In this document: positions 12,149 through 23,768 of the stretch, in pieces
Position numbering within the stretch: the first letter of the stretch is position 1
How the letters are laid out: each line of letters opens with the position of its first letter
Assembly (NCBI GenBank): GCA_032622095.1
Contig: CP136063.1
Span: 113,914,723 to 113,978,722, forward strand
DNA length: 64,000 bases
Reading direction: 5' to 3'
DNA from: Siphonodentalium dalli
Taxonomy: Eukaryota; Mollusca; Scaphopoda; Gadilida; Siphonodentaliidae
The notes under the pieces: model-generated
Seen by the model: the letters and a program-made list of their open reading frames with translations, nothing else
Told to the model about the DNA's origin: nothing
Databases searched by the model: none
Program-made: the position numbers and the translations under genes

Positions 12149-13060
12149 ATTACCACACAGTCATTCCATATATGCATAAACACCACAGACAAAACAATAT
12201 AGTGACCAACTGTATAAACGTACACCTGACCCATGACCTTGGATGGCCATACAGCCATGCGTCACAATACAAGCACACCGGGTATAATCCAAAACATGAC
12301 CCATAACCATAGAGTCACCCCTTGAATACCCATTCACCTCACCATTGGCCATACGGTCATCCCATGTATACCTAGTCTCCACACACACATGGTCAAATAG
12401 ACATTCAATATATACATCAACACCACAACAATGACCATAGAGTCACCCCGGGTATACATATCCACCTCACCAATGGTCATATAGCCACTCGCTTCATACA
12501 CATACCCTCATCCATGGCACCTGGTATACTCCTTCATCTGACCTATGGCCATATAGTCACCCCGTGTGTACCTATTCAAAACATTCATACATGATCATGG
12601 TCAATCATTGTATATATATTCACCTCACCCTTGGCCATGTCACTCCCTGTATCCCTATTTGTCACACCATAGCAGAATAGCCACTCAAGATATACTAATA
12701 CTCCCCAGCCATGTCAGTATATTCAATCCATGTATGCATATGCACATCATCCATGGCCATATAGCCGCTCGCTATATACACACACCCCTCGCCCATGACC
12801 ATATAGCAACACATGTGTATGCCCGTATAACCTACACGTGACCATACCGCAACGAGTCACCAAACAGGAACACCGGGTATACTCATACACCTGACACATG
12901 ACAATTTAGTCACTCCCTGCATAGTTATTCATTACATTTATGATCATACAGTCACTCATTGTATACATACATGTACTCGTCTCACCATTGACCATACAAT
13001 AACTCCCTGTATACCTATTCACCTTACCTATGATCATATAGTAACTCCCCGGCATTCACC
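12149..13060 (-). repeat. Degenerate minisatellite, inverted half
   Basis: The same unit as in 10880-12020 appears here as its complement: CATGACCATA(C/T)AGTCACTC, then TGTATACCTATTCACCTC. The units nearest the right arm (about 12900-13050) are the best conserved, mirroring the good units next to the left arm. Orientation and conservation are therefore both symmetric about about 12085. Confidence 0.8.
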
Positions 13061-14089
13061 ATATATCCAGTTGATATGTTTTATCATAATGGACCAGAAT
13101 AGCCACATATTATGGTTCATCTCAGTTCCGTTTCAAAGTTCTGCCCATTTCCTTTCAATAATATGGCAAGAATCACAAAAGAGGTTCTCCGCCAAATTTC
13201 ATACTGTAACTTTAAAATGAATTTGTCATGCCCCATACGGAACTGGGACAAACATAGTAGAACGTGGTTGTCAGCTAATTAACTAACACGTATAATAACC
13301 AAGTGAGTCACAATTTAATACCTTGTCGGATAACGCAGAGAATAATGTTCGGGATATATGTAAAAAAATAACTTTGGTTGCCATTTTGGAAGCCATCTTG
13401 AGCAATTTGGTCTATAAACACCGTAATGTGACACATTTAAGATAGACCAAAACAATAAATACCTGTGATACCAATGATAGTTGCATTTTACTTAAAACAA
13501 TTGTCCAACCCTGAAAAGTTAATTTTTGCCGATATTTATGTCAAGTTTGTGAGAGAAATATCCAATATTTCTGGTGATGTCAGTGGTGACAATAGAAACA
13601 ATGATCCATGGTGCATCAGACATGTTAGTATTCAATGTATGTAATACAGATTAGCCAATTTTATATATCAACCACAACTAATGATTAATGTGAAGAAAAA
13701 TGGAAGATATGGTGAAATATTAATTAAATTTCCTATTTTCGTGCATATGACGTCATTTTTCGGCGGCCATTTTGAATTTTTTTCGAAATTATTTGCCGTC
13801 ATTTTGAAGAAGGACATCATACCAACAAAATGGCATACATTTTGTCTGTGTCTTTTACTAACAACCGATCTATTACAACGATTAAATACAGCTGGTCGGA
13901 ATTAGAGGAAATGGCGGCCATCTTGGATTCAAATGGCTCTAGCCCCTAGTAGGGCCACCTTTATTTTTCGGTGAAATCCGGATTCTTTATCTGGATACCA
14001 TAGGGAACAATAAAAATAAGGTTATTTGTAATCATCGGCGGGTGCACGTGGACCTTATTGGCTCCCCGACTATGTGTGCATATGTTTTT

Positions 14090-14129
14090 CACCCACTGAC
14101 CGACGCGGCGAAGCCGCGTCCAGTGGGTG
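14090..14129. repeat. GC-rich hairpin
   Basis: CACCCACTG, a 3-base bulge and GACGCGGC pair with GCCGCGTC and CAGTGGGTG around a GAA loop. It lies 18 bp outside the foldback element and is strikingly GC-rich for this region. Terminal hairpins occur at Helitron 3' ends, but I see no CTRR terminus at the right spacing, so this stays unassigned. Two copies of ATGCGTTTCTGCTGA follow at about 14148 and 14183. Confidence 0.75.
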
Positions 14130-14749
14130 TACTGTAATCGTAGGACTCAATGCGTTTCTGCTGAACTGAACTAGTGCCCATGCGTTTCTGCTGAGCTGCA
14201 CTGACGTTTGATCGCAAAATAAAATTATAATCATTATCAAAGCACACGTTTGGATAACACCGCCATAAACAGTTTCATATTATGATGTTGAGCTCATATT
14301 GTCAATACAATTATAGTTATAACTGATAAAACTAAAAGATACTGCTAAAGTATTTCTGCCAATTTGGGTAACTATATTCAGGTTGAGCTGGAACTTGAGA
14401 AATTATTAAATTCAGATATGCCGTTGAACTGGACAGGGTTAAGTTGGTTAGCAACACGCGGCACGCGAAATGACGTCATCGTATACAAGGTGATGCCTCA
14501 GCTCAGGCTTGCTTGAAGATAAAATCGACTCTTTATTTTGTGTTCATAACATTAACAAGACAGACGGTGGGATTTAAATTTGAATATTCTTAGTTGCATG
14601 TATGCATATATTGATGTGTTTACACGCGAGCTTCTATGACGACTTGCAGGAATTCTCGGATGTTGAACTTGAAGTTAAGTGAAATTTCGATCCTTGAATC
14701 CCCGCCGCCACTGAGTTCAAGCGAGGACAGCCATTCTCCGAATTCTCGA

Positions 14750-15265
14750 CTCATCGAAAAAATTCAATTTCTTCCATCTAAAACATAGTTACGTGTTGAT
14801 TCTATCATTTTAAGAAAATATAAGTATTACACGCCGACACACGAAGTCTCCGATAAAAATTTTGAAAAATAAGAGTTTTATCGACATAAATCGATTTGAA
14901 TGGGAAAATCCTATGTTAAAATTTTTGTTTCTTTTTCCGTTTTTTCCATGTTTAAAAAAATCAATTTCTCGAGTCTGAAAGCTTATTTCTTGCACAATCC
15001 AGTTATTTTAAGATCGGATAAGTATATTACACATGCATTATAAGTCCGAACCTCATAAATTGGATATTAGTCGTTTTATTAACAATTGTTTAGTTAGACC
15101 TAACTTTTTTTTTAAATCGATGTTTAATAAAAATTTATTTCCCAAGTCTAAAAGACTATCACTTGTTAAAATTGTTAAATTAAGATTATGTAAGTCTCAG
15201 CTTAAAATTTTGAAAAATAAGAGTTTTATCGACATAAATCGATTTTAATGGGAAATCCTATGTAA
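14750..15265 (+). repeat. Degenerate tandem repeat, about 170-200 bp unit, 2.5-3 copies
   Basis: The block AAAATTTTGAAAAATAAGAG with TCGACATAAATCGATTT occurs at about 14858-14922 and again at about 15203-15262. A second block (TTTAAGA, then ATAAGTATTACAC) occurs near 14812 and 15010, and a third (AAAAATTTATTTCCCAAGTCT-like) near 14760, 14955 and 15130. The copies are diverged and interleaved. The lysine-rich 71-codon frame at 15033-15248 is explained by the A-rich repeat. Confidence 0.65.
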
Positions 15266-15424
15266 CATGTTGTTAATCAATTTAACTTTTAGGGCTCTGC
15301 GAGTGTTTTCTGAGCTGCTCCATAATGGGCACCAGGGTCCATATTTGACCAGTTCTACCTGATATATTTTGCTTTTGGGACTTCTACATTGTAGTTGGTC
15401 ACCTACTCACTTAATTGCCCCACA

Positions 15425-16390
15425 GCCTAATATTATCACTCGACAAATTTATTTCAGTCTATCGGTACCAACCCATATTTCCCCCATATACTAGTAGTCT
15501 GTCAGACCCCCCCAATTTATTTTTTTCATCAGTGTTGTCGCATTAGCCATTATGTGTATATGTTATCATGTGATACTAATTTCTATGGTATATCAATATA
15601 TACTTACATAATTTGCTATTCCTTTAAATTATGGCACCATCTATCGAAATGGAGATAATTTCAGACACCCATTTTATAGTTTTCCCGCGATAGTAGAGTC
15701 GCTTTGAATTTTGTGTCAACATTGGTCTTTATTGCTCTACTAATTTATATCGGTTCATTGGTATGAACCCCATATCCACGTATAACCCACCCAACCTCTA
15801 ATCCCGGCCCAATTTATTTACTTTTTTTCATCGGTATAGTCGCGTTACGTACATATTTTATCATTTGATACTTACATGTATATCTATGCTATTACTATAC
15901 CGTATAGGTATATCGATTGCTATTCCTTTCTATATAATTCTGGTGCCATTTATAGAGATAGAGATAATTTCAGACCCCCCCCCCCATTTTATATCAGTGC
16001 CGCTACAGTACAGTCGCGCTACATTACATCATTACATGGCAACATTGGTTGCTATCGCTCTACTAATTTTTGTCAGTTCAACGGTGTGAACCCACTTTTC
16101 CTCCATATAACCAACCCAACATCTAATCCCGGCCCAAATTATTATTTTTCTTTTCATCGGCATTGTTGTGTTACATACATATTTTTTATCATTTGATTCT
16201 AATTTGCATTGTACCACTATATAAGTTCATAACTGACTATTATGGCACTATATAGAGATAACTAAGATTCTGACCCCCCCCCCCCCCCATTTTATACTAG
16301 CAGCCTTGTTGCAACAGTAGAGTTGAGATGCATAATATGTCAACATTGGTCGCTATCGCTCTACAAATTTATATCGGTTCTATTTGATAC
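15425..16390 (+). repeat. Tandem repeat, about 300-320 bp unit, 3+ copies
   Basis: Recurring blocks in fixed order are TCTACTAATTTATATCGGTTC, AACCCA(T/C)..., TTTTTTCATCGGTATAGTCG, ATCATTTGATACTAATTT, and CAGACCCCCCCC followed by CATTTTATA. The same point falls at about 15445, 15741, 16064 and 16365, giving periods near 296, 323 and 301. The poly-C tract grows from 7 to 15 C across copies. The array ends in a partial unit near 16390. No coding sequence. Confidence 0.85.
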
Positions 16391-16665
16391 TAATTTGTAT
16401 TCTGTATTTCTCTTCTGTTCAATAATTCCGAAATCATACAATGCCTTGCAACTTTTGCTTCAACATGCCGAGTTCCGCTGCAGACAATAGAAAACTGACA
16501 ACATTTCGAAATGTAATCAGACTCCAAAATCACCTTATCCGAGAAAAACTCTGGTGAAACCACAGCTACATAAGAAATTTGTGTATTAGGTGTACTCACA
16601 TTTGTGAGTTGAACTGCGTTCAAAACCAAAGGTCCCAAGTCAAGGTCCAAAAACCCCAACACACT

Positions 16666-16885
16666 GATGTGAGGTTTAATGATAACTCCATCTACATAAC
16701 CTAACCAATATATGGATGTGAGTTTTAATGATAACTCCATCCACATAACCATAAAGATGTGGGGTCTAATGATAACTCCATCTACATAACCAATATAAGG
16801 ATGTGAGGTTTAATGATAACTCCATCTACATAACCAATATAAGGATGTGAGGTTTAATGATAACTCCATCCACATAACTAATAAA
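16666..16885 (+). repeat. 44-bp minisatellite, 5 units
   Basis: Units beginning GATGTGAGGTTTAATGATAA start at 16666, 16715, 16756, 16800 and 16844, giving periods of 49, 41, 44 and 44. The last two 44-bp units are nearly identical, and the outer units carry indels and substitutions. Confidence 0.93.
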
Positions 16886-16984
16886 TATGAGTGAAAATTA
16901 AACAAACAAATTAAATTCCATTATGGCGTCCAAAATGGTCTAGCTAATTATGCTCCAAAAACATGAATTTTGAATATAAATCTC

Positions 16985-17225
16985 TAATTGCGCTTAACTT
17001 AACTTCTTAAGCGAAATAAAAATATTTCTCATTGGGCTTAAGCGCAATAGGAATATTCCTTATGTTATTGTGCTTAAGCGCAATTAGAGATACCTTATTG
17101 CGCTTAAACACAATAAGATATTCCTGTGCAATAAGGCATATTCTTATTGCATTTAAGCGCAATGAGACATTCCTTATTACGCTAAAGCGCAATGACATCC
17201 TTATTGCATTTAAGCGCAGTTAATA
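16985..17225. repeat. Array of short palindromes (ATTGCGCTTAAGCGCAAT type)
   Basis: About seven units of roughly 30-35 bp each contain part or all of ATTGCGCTTAAGCGCAAT, a perfect 18-bp palindrome in consensus, separated by AGAGATATTCCTTA-like spacers. A diverged single unit lies at about 17355-17390. Each unit is its own inverted repeat, so the array can form a row of cruciforms. Alternating short frames on both strands here are artefacts. Confidence 0.8.
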
Positions 17226-17732
17226 TCCCCCTTATAAGATCACCCTTCTGCAAATAGTAGAATTATCCTATATTTGTTCCACCTATTGTACCATGGAGCT
17301 GGACTACACCACTTGAATTGTAGGGAATTTATGTGCGTGTACTGTAATGTGACTAATTGCGCTGAAACGCAATATTGCCAATAAGGATATTCCGTTAGAA
17401 TTGCCACAAACAGAAATATTATCAATTTATAGACAAATTCTGTTCTTATTACAATCATAATATCGCATGAATTGCATGTTATTGTCATGTTACTGTGATG
17501 TTAGTACTAGTACTGTGTGTTATATAAACAAACATTACGGAATATTTGTTATCACATAATTTGGCCATAAAAGCAGTTTAATAAGTATCGGTAATAGACA
17601 CGTTTAATATCAGCGCGTGCGATGACGTCATGGCGTTCTTCAAATAACTTGCGATCGCTGTAGTTTATGATTGTTGTTTTCGATGAATATTTCGCGTTGC
17701 TTCGGGTTTATTTGATCATGTGATAAAAGGTA

Positions 17733-17871
17733 TCTCACACTCGTCCTATTTTATACGTAATTTATCAACCTCGTCCTCTAAATTCTATTTGAGCCTCGGT
17801 AAACCTCGGCTCAAATCGAATTTAGTGAACTCGGTTGATAAATTCCGTATAAAATAGAAACTCATGTGAGA
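17733..17871. repeat. Hairpin of about 140 bp (MITE-like)
   Basis: TCTCACACTCGTCCTATTTT at 17733 pairs, with gaps, with the segment ending at 17871. The inner arms AATTTATCAACC / GGTTGATAAATT and TTTGAGCC / GGCTCAAA close around a TCGGTAAACCTC loop. It is compact and near-symmetric, without coding content. Confidence 0.75.
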
Positions 17872-19198
17872 TCCTCTATATATTTTATATTTATTTATCG
17901 ACCTCCAAATTTGGAGAGTGACTGGTGATATTTACAAATCAGACAACACGAAAGTATGACATGCAAGGGTTACATAACAAATACATGCATACAAAAATAA
18001 TAATAAAATAAATATAATAAGATATAAAAAAAACCACACACACTCACAGATAAATAACATATTGATATTAACAGAAAGTCATATGTCACATGCATAAGGC
18101 TCTACGAGTCGTTCATTGTCCCAGACAATGATCTCGCACTAATGCGGTCCTAGTCATATACAGTGTACATACTATGCATTAAGCAACACACTCAACACCG
18201 AGGAAATCCCCCAATATAAACTGAACTTTGGTTAGAAATGCCACCAAGTTGTTTAAAACATTAAAGGTTCTTATCATTTGCTAATCCTCGCCTCTCAAGA
18301 TTTCGGTGTTGAATGGATCACCGCGAATCACTCTCTTACAAAATCGCCACGGTGTAATATTGCTTATCGCTCACGATTTACGTGCTCTATATAAACAAAC
18401 GTTCAGCTCACACTGTTTTGTGAATGGTATCGCATTCATACTATGTTACTATCATTATACTATACTTCTGGGGTAAATATACTCATTCTTTAGTTAAATT
18501 GACATTTTTACTGCCATTCCTGATGACCCTCCAATAGCTTATCAATACCACTCAGGACAGTGGGTGTTTTTCCTCATTTAATTGAATTTCTTGTTTCTAA
18601 ATTGATGATATTTTGTCGCGCATGCATGCGCTTAAATCCATCGCGCGGCGATTCATAACGATTTGAAAACACTCAGCTCAGTAGCCCGATTCAGTGTCCA
18701 TGCATCTGAATCGTCTGACTGTTATCCTTGACCATATCCAATAACCAAGCGGTGATCCATGAGTGGCGATGGATTTAGGATGGTATACAACTAAACTCAT
18801 CTATAGCATGTGTGTTCGTCCTCCAATAGTTTCAGCGGTTACACTGCGGAGCTGAGCTGAGTTATACCGACTGGCATTCTAACTCAGGGCGTGATCGATG
18901 AAAAATGTTACTGCCGTGCACAATCATTTTGCCAGGAAACTTGATCATACAAATTCAATTAAGTAAATTGGATTAAACTATCAGATAATTCTACGGTGAT
19001 TTACCGAGTCTAAATAAACATAACCCAAAGGTTCCGTGTTTGCTTTGTTCTGTCGAATCGTGTTTTAGCTTGAGAAAATAACTAGAGATCATCACGCGAG
19101 CATGTAAACGGCCCACGACCGACGAAAGTGATAGTACTGGGATCGAAATTGAACGGACTGTATCATCTCCACCATCATGCATAGTTCCCCACAATCGT
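17872..19198. other. No gene recognised
   Basis: AT-rich sequence. Local GC-richer spots occur near 18620-18660 (GCGCGGCG), but I see no repeat array, gene or RNA. Confidence 0.45.
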
Positions 19199-19400
19199 CG
19201 TCTTCATCGTCGTATTTAATCGGCAGTATCACCAATCGTCGTCATCGTCATGCAATCGGCATCATCGTCATCAATTGTCGACATATAATGATCACTATCT
19301 TCACATCGAACATAACCAGTATTAGTTAGCATCGTCGCCACAAACATAATCAGCATCGCCAACATCTTCATCACAACCACCACCGTCATCATTATATCTA
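19199..19400. repeat. GAT/ATC-rich cryptic microsatellite
   Basis: Imperfect ATCGTC, CATCGT and CATCACAAC triplets dominate. On the minus strand this reads as an open frame (19216-19395) with an N-terminal run of hydrophobic residues, then an acidic D-rich tail. Triplet slippage alone would give such a frame, so I annotate the repeat and treat the peptide as a weak possibility only. Confidence 0.6.
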
Positions 19401-19890
19401 AACTTGAAATGCAATCAACCAAATCTCTGCTTATATATGGACGTGAAAACTGAAAGGTTACAGGAAAAGGTACGCACCTCTTGTATATGTATACCTTGTT
19501 CAAAATATTAAATTTCTCGTCTCCAACATGTTGCACCAACCACTGGTCGATTGGTGGAATGGGTGGAACAGAAACCCGAAAGATATTGTGAGGATGACCC
19601 GGATGTATATATCATTTTTATGGAGTCTCCGACTCAGTATGATTATTCATTGCTTCAAATTTGATTGCTTCAGTGAGCGTGATTAAATTATCATTTCTGA
19701 TCGAAAGGGTCATGTATCGATCAGATTGGCACTTTTATATGGTTCTCAACTCTAATCAAGCTTAAAAATCGGTCTCGGACATCCTTAAAATGCAAACTCT
19801 TTCACCGAGAGTTGGGAAGCATATACGTCTGAACATGTGTTCGAATAATGGAACAGCACAATCAACTTCTTCCGAAATTGAATATGCAAC

Positions 19891-21062
19891 CAGGGATGTG
19901 GCTAGAGGGGGGTGTGGGGGTGTATCACTACCCCCCCCCCCCCAACTTTGGTCAAAATTTTCAACAGTTGGAAATTTCATTTCACACCAACAATGGGTTG
20001 AAAATGTTCTTGTCGTTTGATTTTCAAACAATTTATTGGGGGGAGGGAATTAATTGTTATTTGGACCAATATTTGCATATTTTCCTATTTTTTTGTCAAA
20101 AGTTTGGACTGAAATGGTCATCATTTGGAAATTTTCCAACCTTAGGGGGGTGACAGGTTGGAAATTTCCAACACTTGGAAAGCTTGTGTCCTGGTCCTCC
20201 CCCGTTGCTAGTCAAAACTGCTACTAAATTTAAGAAAACAATATTGTCATACATTTGGTCAACATTGTTATTGGAATTGTCATCATTTGGAAATTTTCCA
20301 ACCTAAGTGGGGGGGGTGTCAGGTTTGAAATTTCCAACTCTAAGAAGACTTGAGGCTAGTCTAGATGCTACGATTTTGCGATTTTCTTGTTCAGATTTCA
20401 AAATTTTCGAACACCGGGCCGAACCATGGTCGGCCCGGTGTGTCACTGTCCCTCCCCCCGTGACCAATATTAAACTGCTAATTAGTTTAACAAAACAATA
20501 GTTTAGTACATTCGGTCAAACTTGTGGACTGAAATGGTCATCAGTTGGAGAATTTTCCAACCTAAGAGGGAGTATGAAATTTCCAACACTAGGGAAGCTT
20601 CAGTTGAGGCCAGTCTAGATGCTAGGATTTGCGATTTTCTTGTATAGTTTTCCAAATTTTCTCACACCGGGCTGAACAAACATGGACGGACACAATGTCC
20701 TGGTGTCTTACCCGTAGCCGTGTGCATTTGTCTGGAGTAGGCTACTAGATGTTAGGATTTATGCAATTCTCAGGTTAAAGTATCTGAATTTTCTTATACC
20801 GGGCATATAGAAATAGAACAACATAGTTTATAAATACATTATGAATATTAGGCCTGAGGACTGATGTGCAAGGGGGGGGGGGGGTGCAAATGGAATTATG
20901 CAAAACTTGTGTGTTTGGTCTGTGATTCTGATTCAAGCGGGGGGTGCAAATGGAATTATGCAAACAGTTGTGTTGGTGTGATTCCGACTCAGGGGGGGGG
21001 GGTGCAGTTGGAATTTCCCAAGGTGGACCCCCCCCTAACGGAGACCCTCTAGCCACATCCCT
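19891..21062 (+). mobile_element. hAT-like non-autonomous element (copy 1)
   Basis: The left terminus CAGGGATGTGGCTAGAGGG (19891) is mirrored by CCCTCTAGCCACATCCCTG ending at 21062. CAGGG-type ends and 8-bp target duplications are characteristic of the hAT superfamily. The flanking octamers here (TATGCAAC and TATTTGAC) match at only five positions. The interior holds three diverged copies of a 160-250 bp block around TTTGGAAATTTTCCAACCTA (about 20114, 20278 and 20530), several poly-G or poly-C runs, and two copies of GGTGCAAATGGAATTATGCA. Copy 2 at 50892-51243 is an internally deleted relative. No transposase frame. Confidence 0.75.
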
Positions 21063-22263
21063 GTATTTGACCAAGCGGTTACTGGTACTGTAGCATCTCC
21101 TTGTGTGGACAATTGCATGTGCTTATCTTATGTGTACTGGGTAACCGTCGTGTACGAAGCCTGAGTACTGACTATAGCCACTGGGTGCCTTCCAGCTGGA
21201 GGTTGTCGTGCCCAGAGAAAGTGAGCGAATATGTGACTCTAACGGACTTTCTTCACGTAAACATAAGCATTTTTAAATGACAACAGCAGCCGATTGAATT
21301 CACATCCGAATAAAATAGACGTTTTTTTACTTTCCTTTCCACCGCATTCATGCAGTCATATATATCACCAACGGATTAAATATTTCAGTTAATCTTTATT
21401 TAGAGTTACATTTATCGGTCTTAGGTAACTTGCAATGTAGGTGGACGGTGTTGATCGAATTATTATTCAGTGTGATGGCATAGATATGACTGGTAGACCA
21501 CACCCATTAACTCAAACACCATCTGATACAATTCCACATGCACTCATCAATTGTATTTGGGGAAATTTAGCTTTTTCTTAAATTGATTTGTTTTGTATTT
21601 GTTTAAATGTTATAAAGGGTGGTGGTCCGATGAAAGTTTTATAAACTTGTACTCCAAGATGTAATTATTACAATAAAATCCGCTTTTCCTCGCCTGTGAC
21701 TTTATGCAGAACGACCATTCGCGAATGGACAGTCGAGTCAAATTCACAGAAATTTCTATAAACACGCACCGAGTTCCTTATTAGAGATCATTGCAATCAT
21801 TCATGGTCATCGACGTTGTATGATATTCCGGAAGAGTCAAACTATCTCTAGATTAACAGGAGCAAATTTGACACAATTAAGAGGGGACCCCTAATGGCAC
21901 GTTGTATTAATTTGATCTGTATATCTGCGAGTCTTAGATAATGTTATTATGCTGAAGACACCAACATAGGAAGTCACGGTTCTGTTTTTGTAGACACACA
22001 GCTGTCCCCTGGGCTATGATTGACGCCACGCTACTTTCTACGTTGAATAATTTATACGACTAGAGCGTGTCTCGACACAGAGGCATAATGCGTCTTCTTG
22101 ACTTGATGTAACTACTTAATCACCTAACTGCTCACATGGGGATATGACAGGATCCTGACGCTGCATGTCTACGGGTGTTCTCATGTCGTATTCGATGGGT
22201 ATTCAAATGCATGTCCAATTAACAAGCAACATTTCCTTTCACATGGAAAGTGTTGTGTATATA
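21063..22263. other. No gene recognised
   Basis: About 1.2 kb without a repeat, domain-bearing frame or RNA gene that I can identify. Confidence 0.45.
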
Positions 22264-22319
22264 GGTACCTTATTCGAAGAAAAAAATAGCCAATTTTTTT
22301 TTAATTCAAATAAGGTACC
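22264..22319. repeat. Small inverted repeat (15-bp arms)
   Basis: GGTACCTTATTCGAA at 22264-22278 pairs with TTCAAATAAGGTACC at 22305-22319 (one mismatch) around an A/T-rich loop. It may be a very short MITE remnant or a cruciform. Confidence 0.75.
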
Positions 22320-22600
22320 AATACGTCGACTTAAATGTGTCCATACGTCGAGATTATATACTATATTACTAAATTTGGTTCAATAAATGAAATTCCATCA
22401 TCAAACAAATGGACTCAACGGAATCGGGTTAGATGTTATGTTTGAACTATGTCTGAAATAGACACATTTCTCTGATCTATGAATAAACTGTTTACCAGCG
22501 TGCACCTACCGGAATATAGACATTACATTAAATACAAATACTCTGATGGCGATCATATGATAACGTCGTGCAGTCCTGTAAAGCAATAATAATTATGATA

Positions 22601-22620
22601 CGGACGACCGCGGTCGTCCG
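22601..22620. repeat. Perfect 20-bp GC-rich palindrome
   Basis: CGGACGACCGCGGTCGTCCG is fully self-complementary with no spacer. It is embedded in AT-rich sequence and has four CpG dinucleotides. It could bind a dimeric protein or form a cruciform; nothing adjacent indicates a role. Confidence 0.9.
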
Positions 22621-23016
22621 AAACGCGAAATCAGAATACACAGCTCATGGCTTGCCGCTCGTCGTTACAAAATATGAAGCGCGATTTGCTTGTGTATGTG
22701 TATCACATAAAACCATATGTAAAATGCACAGGCTACAGGCATCTGGCCGCAGTTACAATTAATGCAAGTCCTATAAAATCTGTTAAATTTCCAAAAATGA
22801 ACATCTCATATTTCTTTGAGGGTGGAAAACTTCAGTGCCACCTTAACCGTTGCCGTTTAAATGGATTCTCACACCCAGTTATAACATTATATATCGGAAT
22901 TATTTAGCATTCATTTGGAGGAGTGTTCAGGGGAAATGACCAGATGTCAGACGTATATATACAATAATAATACAAGTGCAGAAGGATTCATATTCTTGGG
23001 TGGAATATAATCAATA

Positions 23017-23051
23017 TGATCGTTTGTTGAACTTATTATTTGAACATTTCC
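23017..23051 (+). repeat. Half-copy of hairpin repeat seen at 24801-24881
   Basis: ATCGTTTGTTGAACTTATTA with TTTGAACATTTCCTG matches the right arm of the hairpin at 24801-24881. Only one arm is present, suggesting a broken copy of the same element. Confidence 0.6.
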
Positions 23052-23544
23052 TGAGGGATACATGTAACTACTCATCCACGAATATATAGTTTAGAAAGGG
23101 TTAACTCAAGTCAACATTCTGAACAATTTTATTCCATCTCATCACTTCTCTTGTGCAGTTATATACGGCGTATGTGGCCAATACAACAACAACAGAAATT
23201 GTACTGATCCACATGTACCAGTCTTTCTCCCAAGACTACAGTACTATCAGTTTAGAACGGTTGCAATATAATCATTTAATCAGCGGCCACAAATTACTGT
23301 GATAAGGACACCGATTGTTCGTGATTTGAACTCGTAAAACGTACTCTGAATGTGAATTGAATTATTTTCTCAATCGAGCCATAATTCTTTTCTCATTTAT
23401 TTAGCAACACCTGTACGATCACAGCTGGGAATGGACATTAGCAGTGATTGAGGTAACAACATTCACTAAAGTTCTAATTCGAGATGAGAACGTTTTAACA
23501 GTTGCTTGAGGTTCGACCTTGCGATATAAAGTGATTTCACAAGC

Positions 23545-23768
23545 CAATGTGGGTACCGAACCGGTTGACCCGTCCGTAATGCAGTTTTGGGCTTTACGCC
23601 GCAATAATCCGTCTATCTGTGGCGAAGTTGGTTCTATTGTCAATAAGGTCAAATGCATTTGTGTGATCCGCGCAAAGAGAGGATAATCTGGTTCGTGTAT
23701 CTGGACAATTTAAAATTGTCAGTTGCTTGCCGGGGTTTGTACGTCCAGTGGACTGATTTTCTAGTGAA
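23545..23768 (+). repeat. Diverged tRNA-headed SINE
   Basis: The 3' body (TCTGGACAATTTAAAATTGTCAGTTGCTTGCCGGGGTTTGTACGTCCAGTGGACTGA in pattern) aligns with the SINEs at 2751 and 25841. The head is decayed: only a GTTGGTTCTATTG-like B box remains recognisable at about 23627. The family assignment rests mainly on the shared body. Confidence 0.65.

Larger units (their letters stand above)
9114..14072. mobile_element. Giant foldback element with mirrored minisatellite core
   Basis: The ends are inverted repeats: TAGTCGGGGAGCCAATAAGG starts at 9114 and its complement ends at 14072. The left arm spans 9114-10858 and the right arm 13065-14072. They match over long stretches, from the AAGATGGCCGCCATTT segment near the ends to the inner TATGTGGCTATTCTGG segment. 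The core (10880-13060) is a degenerate minisatellite running forward on the left and backward on the right. A TA at each outer edge could be a target duplication. No transposase was seen, and short frames in the arms (for example 9286-9510 and 13681-13905) are the same noncoding arm read on opposite strands. It resembles foldback-type elements with long structured TIRs; the family is undetermined. Confidence 0.85.

Noticed and set aside
13681-13905. 74-codon frame nearly identical to one at 9286-9510, as if a conserved gene
   Set aside because: The two lie in the opposite arms of the foldback element, so identity reflects the inverted repeat.
14090-14129. Helitron 3' terminal hairpin
   Set aside because: The hairpin is right in kind, but no CTRR end follows at the usual distance and no TC 5' end was found.
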